Assembly: GCA_965248685.1 (NCBI GenBank)
Contig: CBDFKC010000002.1
Coordinates: forward strand, 868,001 to 932,000
DNA from: VYFG01 sp965248685
Lineage (GTDB): Bacteria; Pseudomonadota; Gammaproteobacteria; Arenicellales; Poriferihabitantaceae
Length of the DNA: 64,000 nucleotides
Direction of reading: 5' to 3'
Shown: piece by piece, positions 27,270 to 36,971 of the stretch
How positions within the stretch are numbered: the stretch's first letter is position 1
Layout: each line of letters opens with the position of its first letter
Notes under the pieces: generated by a model
What the model saw: only the letters and a program-made list of their open reading frames with translations
The model's database searches: none
What the model was told of the DNA's origin: nothing
Program-made: the position numbers and the translations under genes

Positions 27270-29426
27270 ATGGACATAGTCGATTCCACCACCCCGGGGC
27301 AACCCGCCACTCCTGGCGCAGAAGAAAAAGCGCCTCTAGTAAAGCTGCGGTCGGATTTGGACATGTATCCCGGAACACCCAGCCTGGAGGGGTATCCAAC
27401 CTACGTTATTCATGACCTTTACAGCCATAAATTCACCAATATCGGGCATACCGAGTACGAGATATTAAAGCGTTGGCATCTGGACGACGCTGAATTAATT
27501 GTTGAAGACATACTGGAGACGACGACTCTATATGTAAACGTAGAAGATGTAGAGTTTCTGAGCGACTACCTGAGTCGCAATGAACTTGCGGTAATGGAAA
27601 CGGAAGAACAGCGGAATCGGATCACCAAAAGGCTGGATAAAAAGCAACCTTTCAGTCCGCTGAAGATCATGAAATTGTTGATGTTCGTGATTCGATTGGC
27701 CCGTCCGGATCGCTTCCTTACCAACACCTACTGGATGGTGAAATTTGCTTTCAGCAGAACATTCTGGTGGATAATGCTGGTAGTTCTGTCAGCTGGTATT
27801 TTCCTGGTTATAAGGGACTGGAGCGTTTTCGTTGCCCAGGTTAAAACTATTTTCTCCCTGGAAGGTGCCGCATTTATTATTATTGCCTTGGTCATCGCCA
27901 AAATTTTCCACGAGTTTGGCCACGCCTATATGTGTAAGCACCTGGGACTTGCGGTACCTAAATTTGGTTTACGGTTGATGATAATCATCCCGTTCTTTTT
28001 CACCGACACCAATGAATCCTGGAAGCTCCAGTCCCGCAAACAGCGTTTCATGATCGGCGCCGGCGGAATTTTGTCGGAATCAATCCTGGCGATCTGTTCG
28101 ATGTTTCTATGGGGAATACTCGACGATGGCCCTGCTCGAAATACCTGTTTTTATTTATTTGTAACCTCCTGGGTATCTTCCCTGGCCATCAATATCACGC
28201 CATTTCTAAAATGGGATGGGTATTATATGTTTTCCGATCTGATTGGGGTGCAAAACCTGCAGATGAGGGGATTTGGATTGGGCAAATGGCAGCTAAGGGA
28301 ATGGTTGTTTAAATGGGAAGACGAAATACCCCTTAAATTATCTCCAACCATGCATAAGGTGGTGGTATTTTATGCTTACGGCGCCTGGATTAAACGGACC
28401 CTCATATTCATTGGTATTGCCTTGCTGGTTTATAGTAAAGTATTTAAGGTGCTGGGCATTTTTCTATTATTGTTACAGCTAAATTTCTTTGTCGGTAAGC
28501 CACTATTTACTGAAATTGCCGTTTGGTGCAAAAATTTTGATAAAATGAATTTTAATCGACACAGCGTTACCACCCTGCTCGTATTCTCCGCAATCATTGC
28601 GTCACTGGTTGTCCCCTGGCAAAACTCAATTAGGATTCCCGCCACCGTCGCGCCAAGAATCCAGGCCGTTTTGTTCACACCGGAATCTGCCCAGATTGCC
28701 GAAGTCAATATCAAAAAAAATGATAACGTAAAAAAAGGTCAGCTTCTTGTCCGGTTTAAAAACACCAATCTCGAATACGATATTCGACTGGCCAAGTCCG
28801 ACGTGGATATTTTACGAAACTCTCTCGACAGGTTTGGTGATCAGACTATGAGAGAATCTCGCAGCGTTATTCAGAAGCAGCTTCAGGCCTCCATCGAACG
28901 CACAAGTGGATTAATCGACACCTATCGCAAGCTTAGTATTTCTGCACCGTTTGACGGCGAAATTGTTAGCCAAAGTCAGATATTGAAACCTGGCAACTGG
29001 TTTGAAACAGATTCCCCCCTGGCCATTATTTCAGACAAATCGTCTCTGGAGATTTATGCCTACGTACCGGAAAAGGATTTCACCCGAATCCAGCAACAAG
29101 GGGAAGCAGTGTTTTATCCGGAGGACCCCAAGATAGAGCCAATTGCCGCAACCATAGTGGAAGTAGACCAATCGGAAACCAGATCCCTTAAACATCCCAT
29201 GCTAAGCGTAAATGAAGGCGGCAGTATTGAAGTGACCACCGACCGGGATGGATTGCGACCAACCAAAGCGGTGTACCGCGTACGGCTAAAGATGCAACCC
29301 GAGGATATCGAACGGATCAAATTTGAAATCCGCGGCACCCTGCATATGACGGGTAAAAAACGCAGCATCGCGACCGACGTATTTCGCAAGGCAGTTTCAG
29401 TGATTATTCGTGAGTCTGGATTCTAA
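27270..29426 (+). CDS. Membrane M50-type metallopeptidase fused to HlyD-like adaptor
   Basis: The 718-residue protein has three parts. Residues about 22-108 form a soluble N-terminal domain resembling PqqD-type peptide-recognition winged helices. Residues about 130-430 are polytopic and contain the M50 zinc motif HEFGH (214-218) and a second-ligand motif NITPFLKWDGY. Residues about 440-718 carry a barrel-sandwich/HlyD membrane-fusion region (FTPESAQIAEVNIKKNDNVKKGQLLVRF, a short coiled coil, then SAPFDGEIVSQSQILKPGNWF). Proteins of this type ('putative peptide zinc metalloprotease') accompany peptide or protein exporters. The convergent ABC exporter gene begins its 3' end only 75 bp away. Role in maturation and export is inferred. 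Confidence 0.82.
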   Translation: MDIVDSTTPGQPATPGAEEKAPLVKLRSDLDMYPGTPSLEGYPTYVIHDLYSHKFTNIGHTEYEILKRWHLDDAELIVEDILETTTLYVNVEDVEFLSDYLSRNELAVMETEEQRNRITKRLDKKQPFSPLKIMKLLMFVIRLARPDRFLTNTYWMVKFAFSRTFWWIMLVVLSAGIFLVIRDWSVFVAQVKTIFSLEGAAFIIIALVIAKIFHEFGHAYMCKHLGLAVPKFGLRLMIIIPFFFTDTNESWKLQSRKQRFMIGAGGILSESILAICSMFLWGILDDGPARNTCFYLFVTSWVSSLAINITPFLKWDGYYMFSDLIGVQNLQMRGFGLGKWQLREWLFKWEDEIPLKLSPTMHKVVVFYAYGAWIKRTLIFIGIALLVYSKVFKVLGIFLLLLQLNFFVGKPLFTEIAVWCKNFDKMNFNRHSVTTLLVFSAIIASLVVPWQNSIRIPATVAPRIQAVLFTPESAQIAEVNIKKNDNVKKGQLLVRFKNTNLEYDIRLAKSDVDILRNSLDRFGDQTMRESRSVIQKQLQASIERTSGLIDTYRKLSISAPFDGEIVSQSQILKPGNWFETDSPLAIISDKSSLEIYAYVPEKDFTRIQQQGEAVFYPEDPKIEPIAATIVEVDQSETRSLKHPMLSVNEGGSIEVTTDRDGLRPTKAVYRVRLKMQPEDIERIKFEIRGTLHMTGKKRSIATDVFRKAVSVIIRESGF

Positions 29427-29501
29427 AAATGCCATAGGAAGTCAGGAAGGTGATAGCATAAAGGCAATAGAATGAAGGCAATAGAAGCTATCAGTCGAAT
29501 G

Positions 29502-32120
29502 TTATTCGAACTGCGGGGCAGTTATGGGTTGTAATCTTCCTTGCTCCAGGGTCAACACATCATCGAACAAATCTGCCATATCCAAATCGAGCAAAGTCCA
29601 GATAATATTTTTATCCTGACGAAATGTCTTGATTTTTTCGATAATCCTCTTCTGACTTTTTACGTCCAGGGTAGCTAGAGCGTCATTGACAATTAGTATG
29701 TCTGGGTTCTTTATTAATGATCTGGCCAACGCCAGTTTTCGTCGAAAGTTTTGCGATACTCTCGATCCCGCATTTCCGCAATTGTATTCCAGTCCAAGCG
29801 TCAACAGAGTATCAGCAATGCCGTGTTGATCTAACAACGTGTTCAGGTGCTGGTCGATCCGGGATTGGAGATGAAGCTTATTAAACGCGATTTTTCCAAA
29901 TAGTAAATTTTCCTGGACCGACATGCCATATTGAAAATTATCTCTATCAATAAACTGAATCAAATCGTTTTCCTGTCCGAGTTTTTCCATAACAAGTTGG
30001 CGAGCGGAAACAATGCTTTGCTGAATATCTGTTGTGATCAAACCCAATCGGTGTTGTGCCGGACATAATTGCAGGGTCAGAGAAATTAGTCGTAACTGAT
30101 CATGCTGAGTCAACTTATCGAGGTCTTGTCCACGAATCTTATCCACCAATAGCTGATACTCTTCGATTCGGGACGCTTCAATAAAGCTAAACTGGGAAAA
30201 TAGCTCACTTTCTGCATCAACACCACGAAACAATTCCAACATCAATTCGGTTAGTTCAAAACCAATATGGCAGAAAGAATTCTGCAGCCCTGTGTCCTGG
30301 AGGACAGATACGACTTCCGGTAATTGTGCCAGGGCATAAGGCGTAACCTCTGGATCTTTAGCGATGCCAAACAATAAATTCTCCGCAACGGTAAGGTTAG
30401 TACTGTACTTGTCCTGGTCAAAACTTTCGATCACCGCTCCATCGTCAAAATCCTGGAGTGCTTCCCTGACCAAATGCCGCGCCGAAACAATGGTTTCAAC
30501 AAATTCAGGTTCCAGTCCCCAGCCAAATTTTGAATGCAGTGCCAGCGCCATGATATCTGGTTTGAGTTCGACAATATCAATTACCGCTGCGGTCATCTGA
30601 GAGAAATCTGATTCGCTGATCGCCCCGGACAACTGGTAATCGACCCAATCCGTATCAGAATTCTGGGTTGAATTTCCCGACGCAACCGATTCTTTGGTCT
30701 CACCTGGGGACAGAGCTACAGATGGAGATTGATCGACCGGCTGGTGCCGGAGTCCATAATACAAATTGTCTTTTACCGAACGATTAAAGATATAGGAACT
30801 TGATGAACATAACCCAATATTTCGGCCCAGAATGGATTCTGGCAAGGTTGATAAATCCATCTCGTCTATTTTTATCAAACCACTGTCCGGGGTTTCAACT
30901 CCAGCTAGTAAAAATGCCAGATCTTTCGCTGTATCGGCATCCCCGGCATAAATGCCTATATGTTGATTAACACTAATGTCGAAATCAATATTCTCGATGG
31001 CACTCGATTGGTTCTCACTGGTCGCGGTAACGCGTTTAGCTTCAATCGCGCTGCTAAACGTTGGAAACTCATCGGGAATAACCTCATGCCGCTCCCGATT
31101 GAACATATTTGCAGGTTCAAATTGCTGAATGATCTGCGCATACTTGACCCGGATATCTTCGGTAATTTGATAGAACTTCAATAACTCCTTCCACGGCGGC
31201 CCGATATCCTTATAAGCAGCAAGTACCGCCACCAATGCACCCAATGATAAATTTCCGGTAATTACCAGATAGCCACCGATGCTGTAAAAGAAAAATGGCG
31301 TTAACTGACCCAAAAAATTATTCAGAAATTTAATAAAGAACTTGCGCCGATAAATTTCGTTACGAATGTGAAAAATCTTCCCCAGGCGCTGACTGATATC
31401 CGCGCGTTCCAGATGACCGGTATCATTAACCCGGATATCTACGGTGGAATTTACGGTTTCGCCAACCCGGTCAGCCAGCTTTCTAACGGTCTGAACCCGC
31501 TGCCTGGAAAGTTCATTGACCTTTTTCTGCAGCCGGGGAATCAAATAGATCTGCGGTGGATACAGCGCAATTGCGGCAACTCCTAGCCAAAAATCCTGAG
31601 CGAAGATAAAATAAATATACGTGATCAACAATCCTCCCTGAAACACCGGCAATGCAATTGAATCTCCAATAAATCCGCCCAATGGTTCGGTTTCCGCGGT
31701 CACCATTGGAATGATCTCGCTGGAGGATACTTTCTTGAAGTGGGGCAACGGAAACCGCATGATTCGGCTGTAGAGGGTGTATCGAAGACGACGCAACATA
31801 CGTTCACCCAACACACCCCGATACACGTTGATGATGTATTTCATCACCCCATTGATAATTACCAGGCCCAGAAAAAAACCACTCAAGGTCAGCAAATACT
31901 GCACCTGGTCCAGTTCCAGCCCTAACAGGTCATAGCTGGATTGGGCACTGCCGATGGCCTTGTTAATTATTATCTTGGGAATTTCCAGCGATAAGTAGAC
32001 CAGCGGCATGGATGCCAGCGTCAAGATAATCAAAAAAATCTGATCTTTCTTGGTGTGGCTTAATATGTATCGAAAAATCGACCGCTCCATCGGGTCTGAA
32101 TTATTGTCTTGCTCCTTCAC
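29502..32120 (-). CDS. ABC exporter-like protein with degenerate, expanded nucleotide-binding domain
   Basis: Residues 1-340 form an ABC-transporter type 1 transmembrane domain (hydrophobic segments near 28-55, 74-100, 155-175, 178-195, 270-305). Residues 355-872 are about twice the usual nucleotide-binding domain. The Walker A position reads YAGDADTAKD (391-400) with no GK[ST]. The Walker B position reads DILIVNDALATLD (about 807-819), where DE has become ND. The signature region is VSQNF, and the H-loop histidine is replaced (WTLLDLD). Two related inserts of about 50 residues (542-590 and 701-747) each contain IVSAR and a Q-loop-like ENLLFG. So ATP hydrolysis is doubtful (inference). It pairs with a downstream-lying... 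convergent M50-HlyD gene and an upstream cyclic-nucleotide-binding gene. Confidence 0.85.
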   Translation of the reverse strand: MKEQDNNSDPMERSIFRYILSHTKKDQIFLIILTLASMPLVYLSLEIPKIIINKAIGSAQSSYDLLGLELDQVQYLLTLSGFFLGLVIINGVMKYIINVYRGVLGERMLRRLRYTLYSRIMRFPLPHFKKVSSSEIIPMVTAETEPLGGFIGDSIALPVFQGGLLITYIYFIFAQDFWLGVAAIALYPPQIYLIPRLQKKVNELSRQRVQTVRKLADRVGETVNSTVDIRVNDTGHLERADISQRLGKIFHIRNEIYRRKFFIKFLNNFLGQLTPFFFYSIGGYLVITGNLSLGALVAVLAAYKDIGPPWKELLKFYQITEDIRVKYAQIIQQFEPANMFNRERHEVIPDEFPTFSSAIEAKRVTATSENQSSAIENIDFDISVNQHIGIYAGDADTAKDLAFLLAGVETPDSGLIKIDEMDLSTLPESILGRNIGLCSSSSYIFNRSVKDNLYYGLRHQPVDQSPSVALSPGETKESVASGNSTQNSDTDWVDYQLSGAISESDFSQMTAAVIDIVELKPDIMALALHSKFGWGLEPEFVETIVSARHLVREALQDFDDGAVIESFDQDKYSTNLTVAENLLFGIAKDPEVTPYALAQLPEVVSVLQDTGLQNSFCHIGFELTELMLELFRGVDAESELFSQFSFIEASRIEEYQLLVDKIRGQDLDKLTQHDQLRLISLTLQLCPAQHRLGLITTDIQQSIVSARQLVMEKLGQENDLIQFIDRDNFQYGMSVQENLLFGKIAFNKLHLQSRIDQHLNTLLDQHGIADTLLTLGLEYNCGNAGSRVSQNFRRKLALARSLIKNPDILIVNDALATLDVKSQKRIIEKIKTFRQDKNIIWTLLDLDMADLFDDVLTLEQGRLQPITAPQFE

Positions 32121-32189
32121 CGTTCACCTGTATTGGTCATTGACCTGAGCTCCGAAGATCAAGTCTTTAATTCTCATTAGAATAGAATA

Positions 32190-32651
32190 TTATTCAATTT
32201 TTTCTGCATTTGATTGCAGCTTGGCTAATTGCGTACTTGCACGAGCCAATTTGGTGCTGATGTCGCTCAATACATGCAAGGCCATTTGGGGATTATCCGT
32301 AATCAATTTTAAAAACCGGTCATTGGGTATCTTCAGCGCTTCTACTCTGGTTTTCGTTTTGACCGATGCTGAGCGCCGCTCTCCACGCAATACCGCCAAT
32401 TCCCCGATCAAATTTCCCGATCCCAGTACCGCCAGGAGCACCGGGGAATCACCCGACACATCTAATATTTCCACGTTACCATCGAGCACAACAAAAATAG
32501 AATCGGATACGTCATCCTGGTGAAATAAGTATTCTTCTGCAACATATTCGTAAACCTCGCTGGTAAAAGCCAGCAGCTTTAGTTGGGAATCATCCAGCAT
32601 GCTAAATAACGAAATATCCCGCAGTAGTTTTGCTTGTTTAAGTACGTCCAA
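32190..32651 (-). CDS. Stand-alone cyclic nucleotide-binding domain protein
   Basis: A 153-residue Crp-type beta-roll sensor without any helix-turn-helix. The phosphate-binding cassette is visible as LIGELAVLRGERRSASV, preceded by IFVVLDGNVEIL, both canonical. A short helical tail (LSDISTKLARASTQLAKLQSNAEK) could mediate dimerisation. It lies 69 bp upstream of the ABC exporter gene on the same strand, so it may regulate the exporter allosterically (inference). Confidence 0.88.
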   Translation of the reverse strand: MDVLKQAKLLRDISLFSMLDDSQLKLLAFTSEVYEYVAEEYLFHQDDVSDSIFVVLDGNVEILDVSGDSPVLLAVLGSGNLIGELAVLRGERRSASVKTKTRVEALKIPNDRFLKLITDNPQMALHVLSDISTKLARASTQLAKLQSNAEKIE

Positions 32652-33057
32652 AATTTTATGTAGTGATGTTTATTAATGACTGAATTATTTCACGATTAAA
32701 TATCCCGGTGGGTACTTATATAATTGGTTTAGGCAAGCAAATTGTGCCAACTGATACTGGCATATAATGGGGTAAATACCACATTCTGGGATCTTGTTGT
32801 TGTCTGGGTGCAGGTCAACTTGTAGTTGTTCTGTCGATCTTTCCCAATACCGATGTGACTCGGTGGACGATTAACGGTACAATTCGTGATGCTTAGTAGT
32901 ATATTCCTAATTCATTGTATTTTCATATAGTTATAAACTAATCTTGAGAAATACGATCACTAATATTGTGTTCTCAATCTTACCAATTGAAAGCCCCTTG
33001 TCACCCCAGTCAAAGTGCCTGCCAACGAATAGACCACCAGTCCTCCAATAACAATCT
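32652..33057. other. Divergent intergenic region, 406 bp
   Basis: The region separates the minus-strand cyclic-nucleotide-binding gene from the plus-strand glycosyltransferase and must hold promoters for both. A TATAAT occurs on the plus strand near 32763, too far from the next start to be assigned confidently. The 13-mer CCAATTGAAAGCC near its right end resembles CCAATTGGAAGCC at about 44413. No gene is visible. Confidence 0.4.
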
Positions 33058-35622
33058 ATGCAAGGAAAAGTGAAATCCGCGATCAAGGAATTGACCGACG
33101 CGCTGATCGCACCTGATCAGCTGAAGCCGGAAAAACGGGCCCATCGAATTGTTGACGCCTGTAAAATAATTCTCGACCGCCTGGGTCTGGACTTTACGGA
33201 AAAGCTATTAAGCGAACAGCTGAAATCTGTAACGCCGACTAAACCCTATGTTAATTTTATCAACCTTCTCGGACTGTCGTTTTATCGGGCAGTGATGTAT
33301 GAGCTCGCGAATACCTGTTATCTATTTCGAATCAATCTGAATCCCAAAGACAAAATTGCCTACAATAATCTTGGGCTGAGTTATAACCGCCTGGGCAAGT
33401 CTCGAGAGGCTGCAGATGCCTATGAAAAGGCACTGGAAGCAGATCACCTGTATAAACAGGCGGGGTCAAATTTACTCTATCTACGACACTATATCTGGAA
33501 TCCCAATGCCGACCAGGTCTCGGAGGAACATAAGGCCTACGCCGACCTACACTATTGCACCACCGAAAACTGGATGAAGACGCGTGAGGTTGATCTCAAT
33601 CCAGAACGAAAACTTCGCGTTGGATTTCTTTCCGCGGATTTTCGTTTTCACGCGGTTTCGAGATTTATCGAAGGTTTATTCGCCCAACTAAACCGGCAAT
33701 TGTTTGACGTCTACGTTTACCATACTTACCGTGGGCTCGAAGATTCCATAACTGATATTTTAAAACAGTACGATATAAGGTGGCAGCGAGTACACCAGTT
33801 GGATGTTGATGCGCTAACCGGTCTGGTTCAGGGCGACCAAATCGATATATTAATCGACCTCGCGGTATACACCAACGGCGGTGTGCCCGATTTATTGGCA
33901 CGCCAGGTCGCACCGGTCCAGATCAACTACATGGGTTACCCGGATACCAGCGGTATACCAGCTCTTAACTATCGTATTACCGACCAGGTCAGCGATCCTA
34001 TCGGTTGTGACCATCGTTACTCGGAGGAATTGGTCAGATTGCCCGTGGCGATGTGGAATTACACGCCATGGCCAAATATTCCGGAACCGGTCAAGTCTCC
34101 GTTTCTGAGTAATGGCTTTATAACTTTTGGCTCGATGAATAACCATGCCAAATTACAACGTGAATGGTTACAAGTATGGGCGCAAGTACTACAGGCGGTT
34201 CCGAATAGCAAGTTAGTGCTTAAGTCCAGGGCAATGGATTCGGAGCGAATTAGTAGGGAGATATTCGATTTATTTCAATCCAGCGGCGTGTCTCCCGATC
34301 GTATCATTTCAAAGGGCTTCAATCAGCGCCCTAACGATCACTTTCTAACCTTTAACGAGATTGATATCTGCCTGGATACCCTCCCCTACAACGGAACCAC
34401 TACCACATTTGATTCGCTATGGATGGGTGTGCCGGTTGTTACGCAAAAAGGCGAGCTTCACGTTAGTCGTACCAGCGCCAGTATCCTGACGCAAATGGGT
34501 ATGGCGGACTGGGTTGCAAAAGATGCAAACGAATTTATCGAAATTTGTCGCGCCCGTTCCAGCGATCGGCAAAGACTCGAATCATTCAGATTCAGCAGTC
34601 GAGCCGAAATGCAGAACACTACTCTAGGAGATGCCCATGCATTCACCCAATGCTTTGAGACATTGCTGCGCAAGCTATGGCAAGACTATTGTGATAACTC
34701 TCTGCAGCAAGCCGCAGAAAAGACCCAGGTTCAAGGGGTCGAAGACGTTTCCGCAGCCCACGCTGGGCCCGAGTTTTATCTGGGCCCAGATTCAGATCAG
34801 CAGCAATCAATACCCGAAATATCCATAGTAACCTGCGCGTCGAGCCAGCAAAATCTGGAAATCTATGCAGATCATCTGGCTCAATCCGTTGGCATCCCTT
34901 ACCAGTTTATCGGCATAGACAATTCAATTCACCAGCTTAGCCTGGCCGAGGCCTATAACACTGGGGCAGATCGCGCGGTATGCGACGTTATTGTATTCGT
35001 TCATGACGATGTATTTTTTTCCACCGAGAATTGGGGGCAGGTATTGCTTGGTAAATTTTCAGCGGATAAATCAATTGGTCTTGTTGGACTCGCCGGCACC
35101 GCGTACCTGCAAACTCGTTACCCCTATTGGGTTGCCGCCAAAGCGCCTTTTATTCATGGACAGGTTATCCACCACAATCAGCAATTAAAACTCTCAAGAT
35201 ACTCAAATGCTACCCAGGACCAGAACGTTGTAGCGTTGGATGGATTGATGCTGGCCGCTTCGCGATCCGTGTTTAAGCAACATCGGTTTGATCACGAGAC
35301 ATTTGACGGATTTCATTTTTACGATCTGGATTTTAGCGTCCGGGTTAGCGAGACCCATCGAGTGGTGGTCACCCGGGACATTCTGGTCAAACATATGTCA
35401 GGCGGGAATTTTGATGACGTGTGGAAAGGTTATCGGGACCGGTTTAAGGGAAAGTATCGGAATAAACTCGTGTGGTCGTGTATGCCCGGTCAGCCGGAAA
35501 AAGATAGTCACAAACAACGCCTGGACTGCCATTACCCTCTGGAAACTGCCTTCAGTCAGGAACAAATAGATACAATACGAAGTCTGGGAATGGCACACCC
35601 AAAACATCCTGAACACAGCTAG
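33058..35622 (+). CDS. SPINDLY-type O-GlcNAc-transferase-like protein fused to a second glycosyltransferase domain
   Basis: Residues about 90-145 contain TPR-like helices (YNNLGLSYNRLGKSREAADAYEKALEAD). Residues about 180-550 match the bacterial OGT/SPINDLY (GT41) catalytic region: LRVGFLSADFRFHAVSRFIEG, INYMGYPDTSGIPALNYRITD, ITFGSMNNHAKLQREWLQVWAQVL, and DTLPYNGTTTTFDSLWMGVPVVT. Residues about 595-854 form a GT-A-like domain with an acidic HDDVFF motif and WVAAKAPFIHGQ. The 854-residue fusion suggests a bifunctional protein glycosyltransferase. It is 25 bp upstream of a GT4-type gene. Substrate is unknown; neighbouring exported proteins are candidate targets (inference). Confidence 0.85.
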   Translation: MQGKVKSAIKELTDALIAPDQLKPEKRAHRIVDACKIILDRLGLDFTEKLLSEQLKSVTPTKPYVNFINLLGLSFYRAVMYELANTCYLFRINLNPKDKIAYNNLGLSYNRLGKSREAADAYEKALEADHLYKQAGSNLLYLRHYIWNPNADQVSEEHKAYADLHYCTTENWMKTREVDLNPERKLRVGFLSADFRFHAVSRFIEGLFAQLNRQLFDVYVYHTYRGLEDSITDILKQYDIRWQRVHQLDVDALTGLVQGDQIDILIDLAVYTNGGVPDLLARQVAPVQINYMGYPDTSGIPALNYRITDQVSDPIGCDHRYSEELVRLPVAMWNYTPWPNIPEPVKSPFLSNGFITFGSMNNHAKLQREWLQVWAQVLQAVPNSKLVLKSRAMDSERISREIFDLFQSSGVSPDRIISKGFNQRPNDHFLTFNEIDICLDTLPYNGTTTTFDSLWMGVPVVTQKGELHVSRTSASILTQMGMADWVAKDANEFIEICRARSSDRQRLESFRFSSRAEMQNTTLGDAHAFTQCFETLLRKLWQDYCDNSLQQAAEKTQVQGVEDVSAAHAGPEFYLGPDSDQQQSIPEISIVTCASSQQNLEIYADHLAQSVGIPYQFIGIDNSIHQLSLAEAYNTGADRAVCDVIVFVHDDVFFSTENWGQVLLGKFSADKSIGLVGLAGTAYLQTRYPYWVAAKAPFIHGQVIHHNQQLKLSRYSNATQDQNVVALDGLMLAASRSVFKQHRFDHETFDGFHFYDLDFSVRVSETHRVVVTRDILVKHMSGGNFDDVWKGYRDRFKGKYRNKLVWSCMPGQPEKDSHKQRLDCHYPLETAFSQEQIDTIRSLGMAHPKHPEHS

Positions 35623-35647
35623 AAAACAGATAACCTGGCAACCGTAA

Positions 35648-36856
35648 ATGACCAACATACTGTTTATTCACCCCAATTTTCCTGGTCAGTTTAAGCATAT
35701 TATTCCAGCGCTACGGGAAACCGGTCGATACAAGCTCGGCTATATATCTCGTAAGCGCAGTATCAAGGATGGTGAGGGCATTTTAATAGAACAATACGAA
35801 TTCGAAAAATCAAACAAGAAAGGCGTGCATCGCTATCTACACAATACCCATGATGCCATTAGAGAATCTCGCCTGGTTTGCATCTGTGCGAACAAACTGA
35901 CTACTCGAGGTTTTGTACCAGATATCGTCGTCGGTCACACCGCCTGGGGCGGTCTCTTGTTTATCAAGGATATGTTTCCCGAGGCCAGGATTATTGCCTA
36001 TTGTGAGCTGTATTCACGACCTGAATTTGATCATGCTACAAGTCCCAAGGCGACGATTTCAAATGATCGACGAGCGCAAATTAGGTGCAAAAACTTTCAT
36101 CCCTTGATGCAAATGGAATCAATGGATGTTGGCATTACCCCGACCAAATGGCAGCTCGATTCTCATCCAGAAATTTTTCAGGACAAAATGGTCACGGTGC
36201 ACGAAGGTGTGGATACTGAGTTGTGTAAACCAGACGAATCGGCACGATTTCCTATTGCCGATAAAGGCTTGAATCTGTGCCGGGAAGATACGGTCATAAC
36301 CTATGTGTCCCGGGGATTTGAACCCGCCCGGGGTTTTTTCCAGTATATGCAGGCTTTGGAAATGTTATGCGCCGAATTACCTCAGGCACATTTCATAATG
36401 GTGGGTGGAGAAAAATCATTTTATTCCGGCAGTTCCGGTGATACCACTTACAAGCAACAGGCATTGGACAAATACCATATAGATTTGTCCCGGGTACATT
36501 TTACCGGTCGGCTTATCCATGCCGGCTTCCGCAAGGTATTGCAAATATCCTCAGCCCATGTGTATTTGACCAGACCCCTGTTTCTCTCCTGGTCGGCGGT
36601 AGAAGCTATGTCCATGGCGGCGCCAATTGTTGCGTCTGATGAGCAATTGGTTCGTGAGTTTATGGATCACGAGCAACAGGGTCTGCTGGTAGACTATTTC
36701 AATCCACGAAACATTGCCGATGCTGTAAAGCGATTGGTCACAGACAAAACTCTGGCCCAACGATTAGGCCAAAGCGCGCGAAAAAGAGTGGTCGAGAACT
36801 ACGATATCAAAAATACCGTGACTCGGTGGATGGAAGTAATTGAAAGCCTTGAATAG
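35648..36856 (+). CDS. GT4-type glycosyltransferase
   Basis: This 402-residue GT-B enzyme starts ILFIHPNFPGQFKHIIPAL and has the donor-binding C-terminal lobe with VTYVSRGFEPARGFFQYMQAL, HFTGRLIHAGFRKVLQISSAHVYLTRP and the terminal EAMSMAAPIVASDEQLVREFM segment (E-x7-E region). It transfers a sugar from a nucleotide donor; sugar and acceptor unknown. Close spacing to the upstream SPINDLY-type gene implies a two-gene operon ending in a strong hairpin. Confidence 0.88.
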   Translation: MTNILFIHPNFPGQFKHIIPALRETGRYKLGYISRKRSIKDGEGILIEQYEFEKSNKKGVHRYLHNTHDAIRESRLVCICANKLTTRGFVPDIVVGHTAWGGLLFIKDMFPEARIIAYCELYSRPEFDHATSPKATISNDRRAQIRCKNFHPLMQMESMDVGITPTKWQLDSHPEIFQDKMVTVHEGVDTELCKPDESARFPIADKGLNLCREDTVITYVSRGFEPARGFFQYMQALEMLCAELPQAHFIMVGGEKSFYSGSSGDTTYKQQALDKYHIDLSRVHFTGRLIHAGFRKVLQISSAHVYLTRPLFLSWSAVEAMSMAAPIVASDEQLVREFMDHEQQGLLVDYFNPRNIADAVKRLVTDKTLAQRLGQSARKRVVENYDIKNTVTRWMEVIESLE

Positions 36857-36927
36857 ATCAATTTTACGGCTGACAACAAGTTGCCGGAATACCGATTGTT
36901 AAAAATACCCGATCAAGTGATGCTTTC

Positions 36928-36957
36928 CAGGTGCCAGATTACTGGCACCTGTTAATC
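36928..36957. terminator. Hairpin between convergent genes
   Basis: A perfect 10-bp stem (36928-36937 with 36942-36951, CAGGTGCCAG/CTGGCACCTG) with a 4-base loop lies between the GT4 gene and the convergent cytochrome gene. Only a weak T-rich tract follows, so it is likely a bidirectional terminator. Confidence 0.6.
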
Positions 36958-36971
36958 TTGATTTAAACCAA

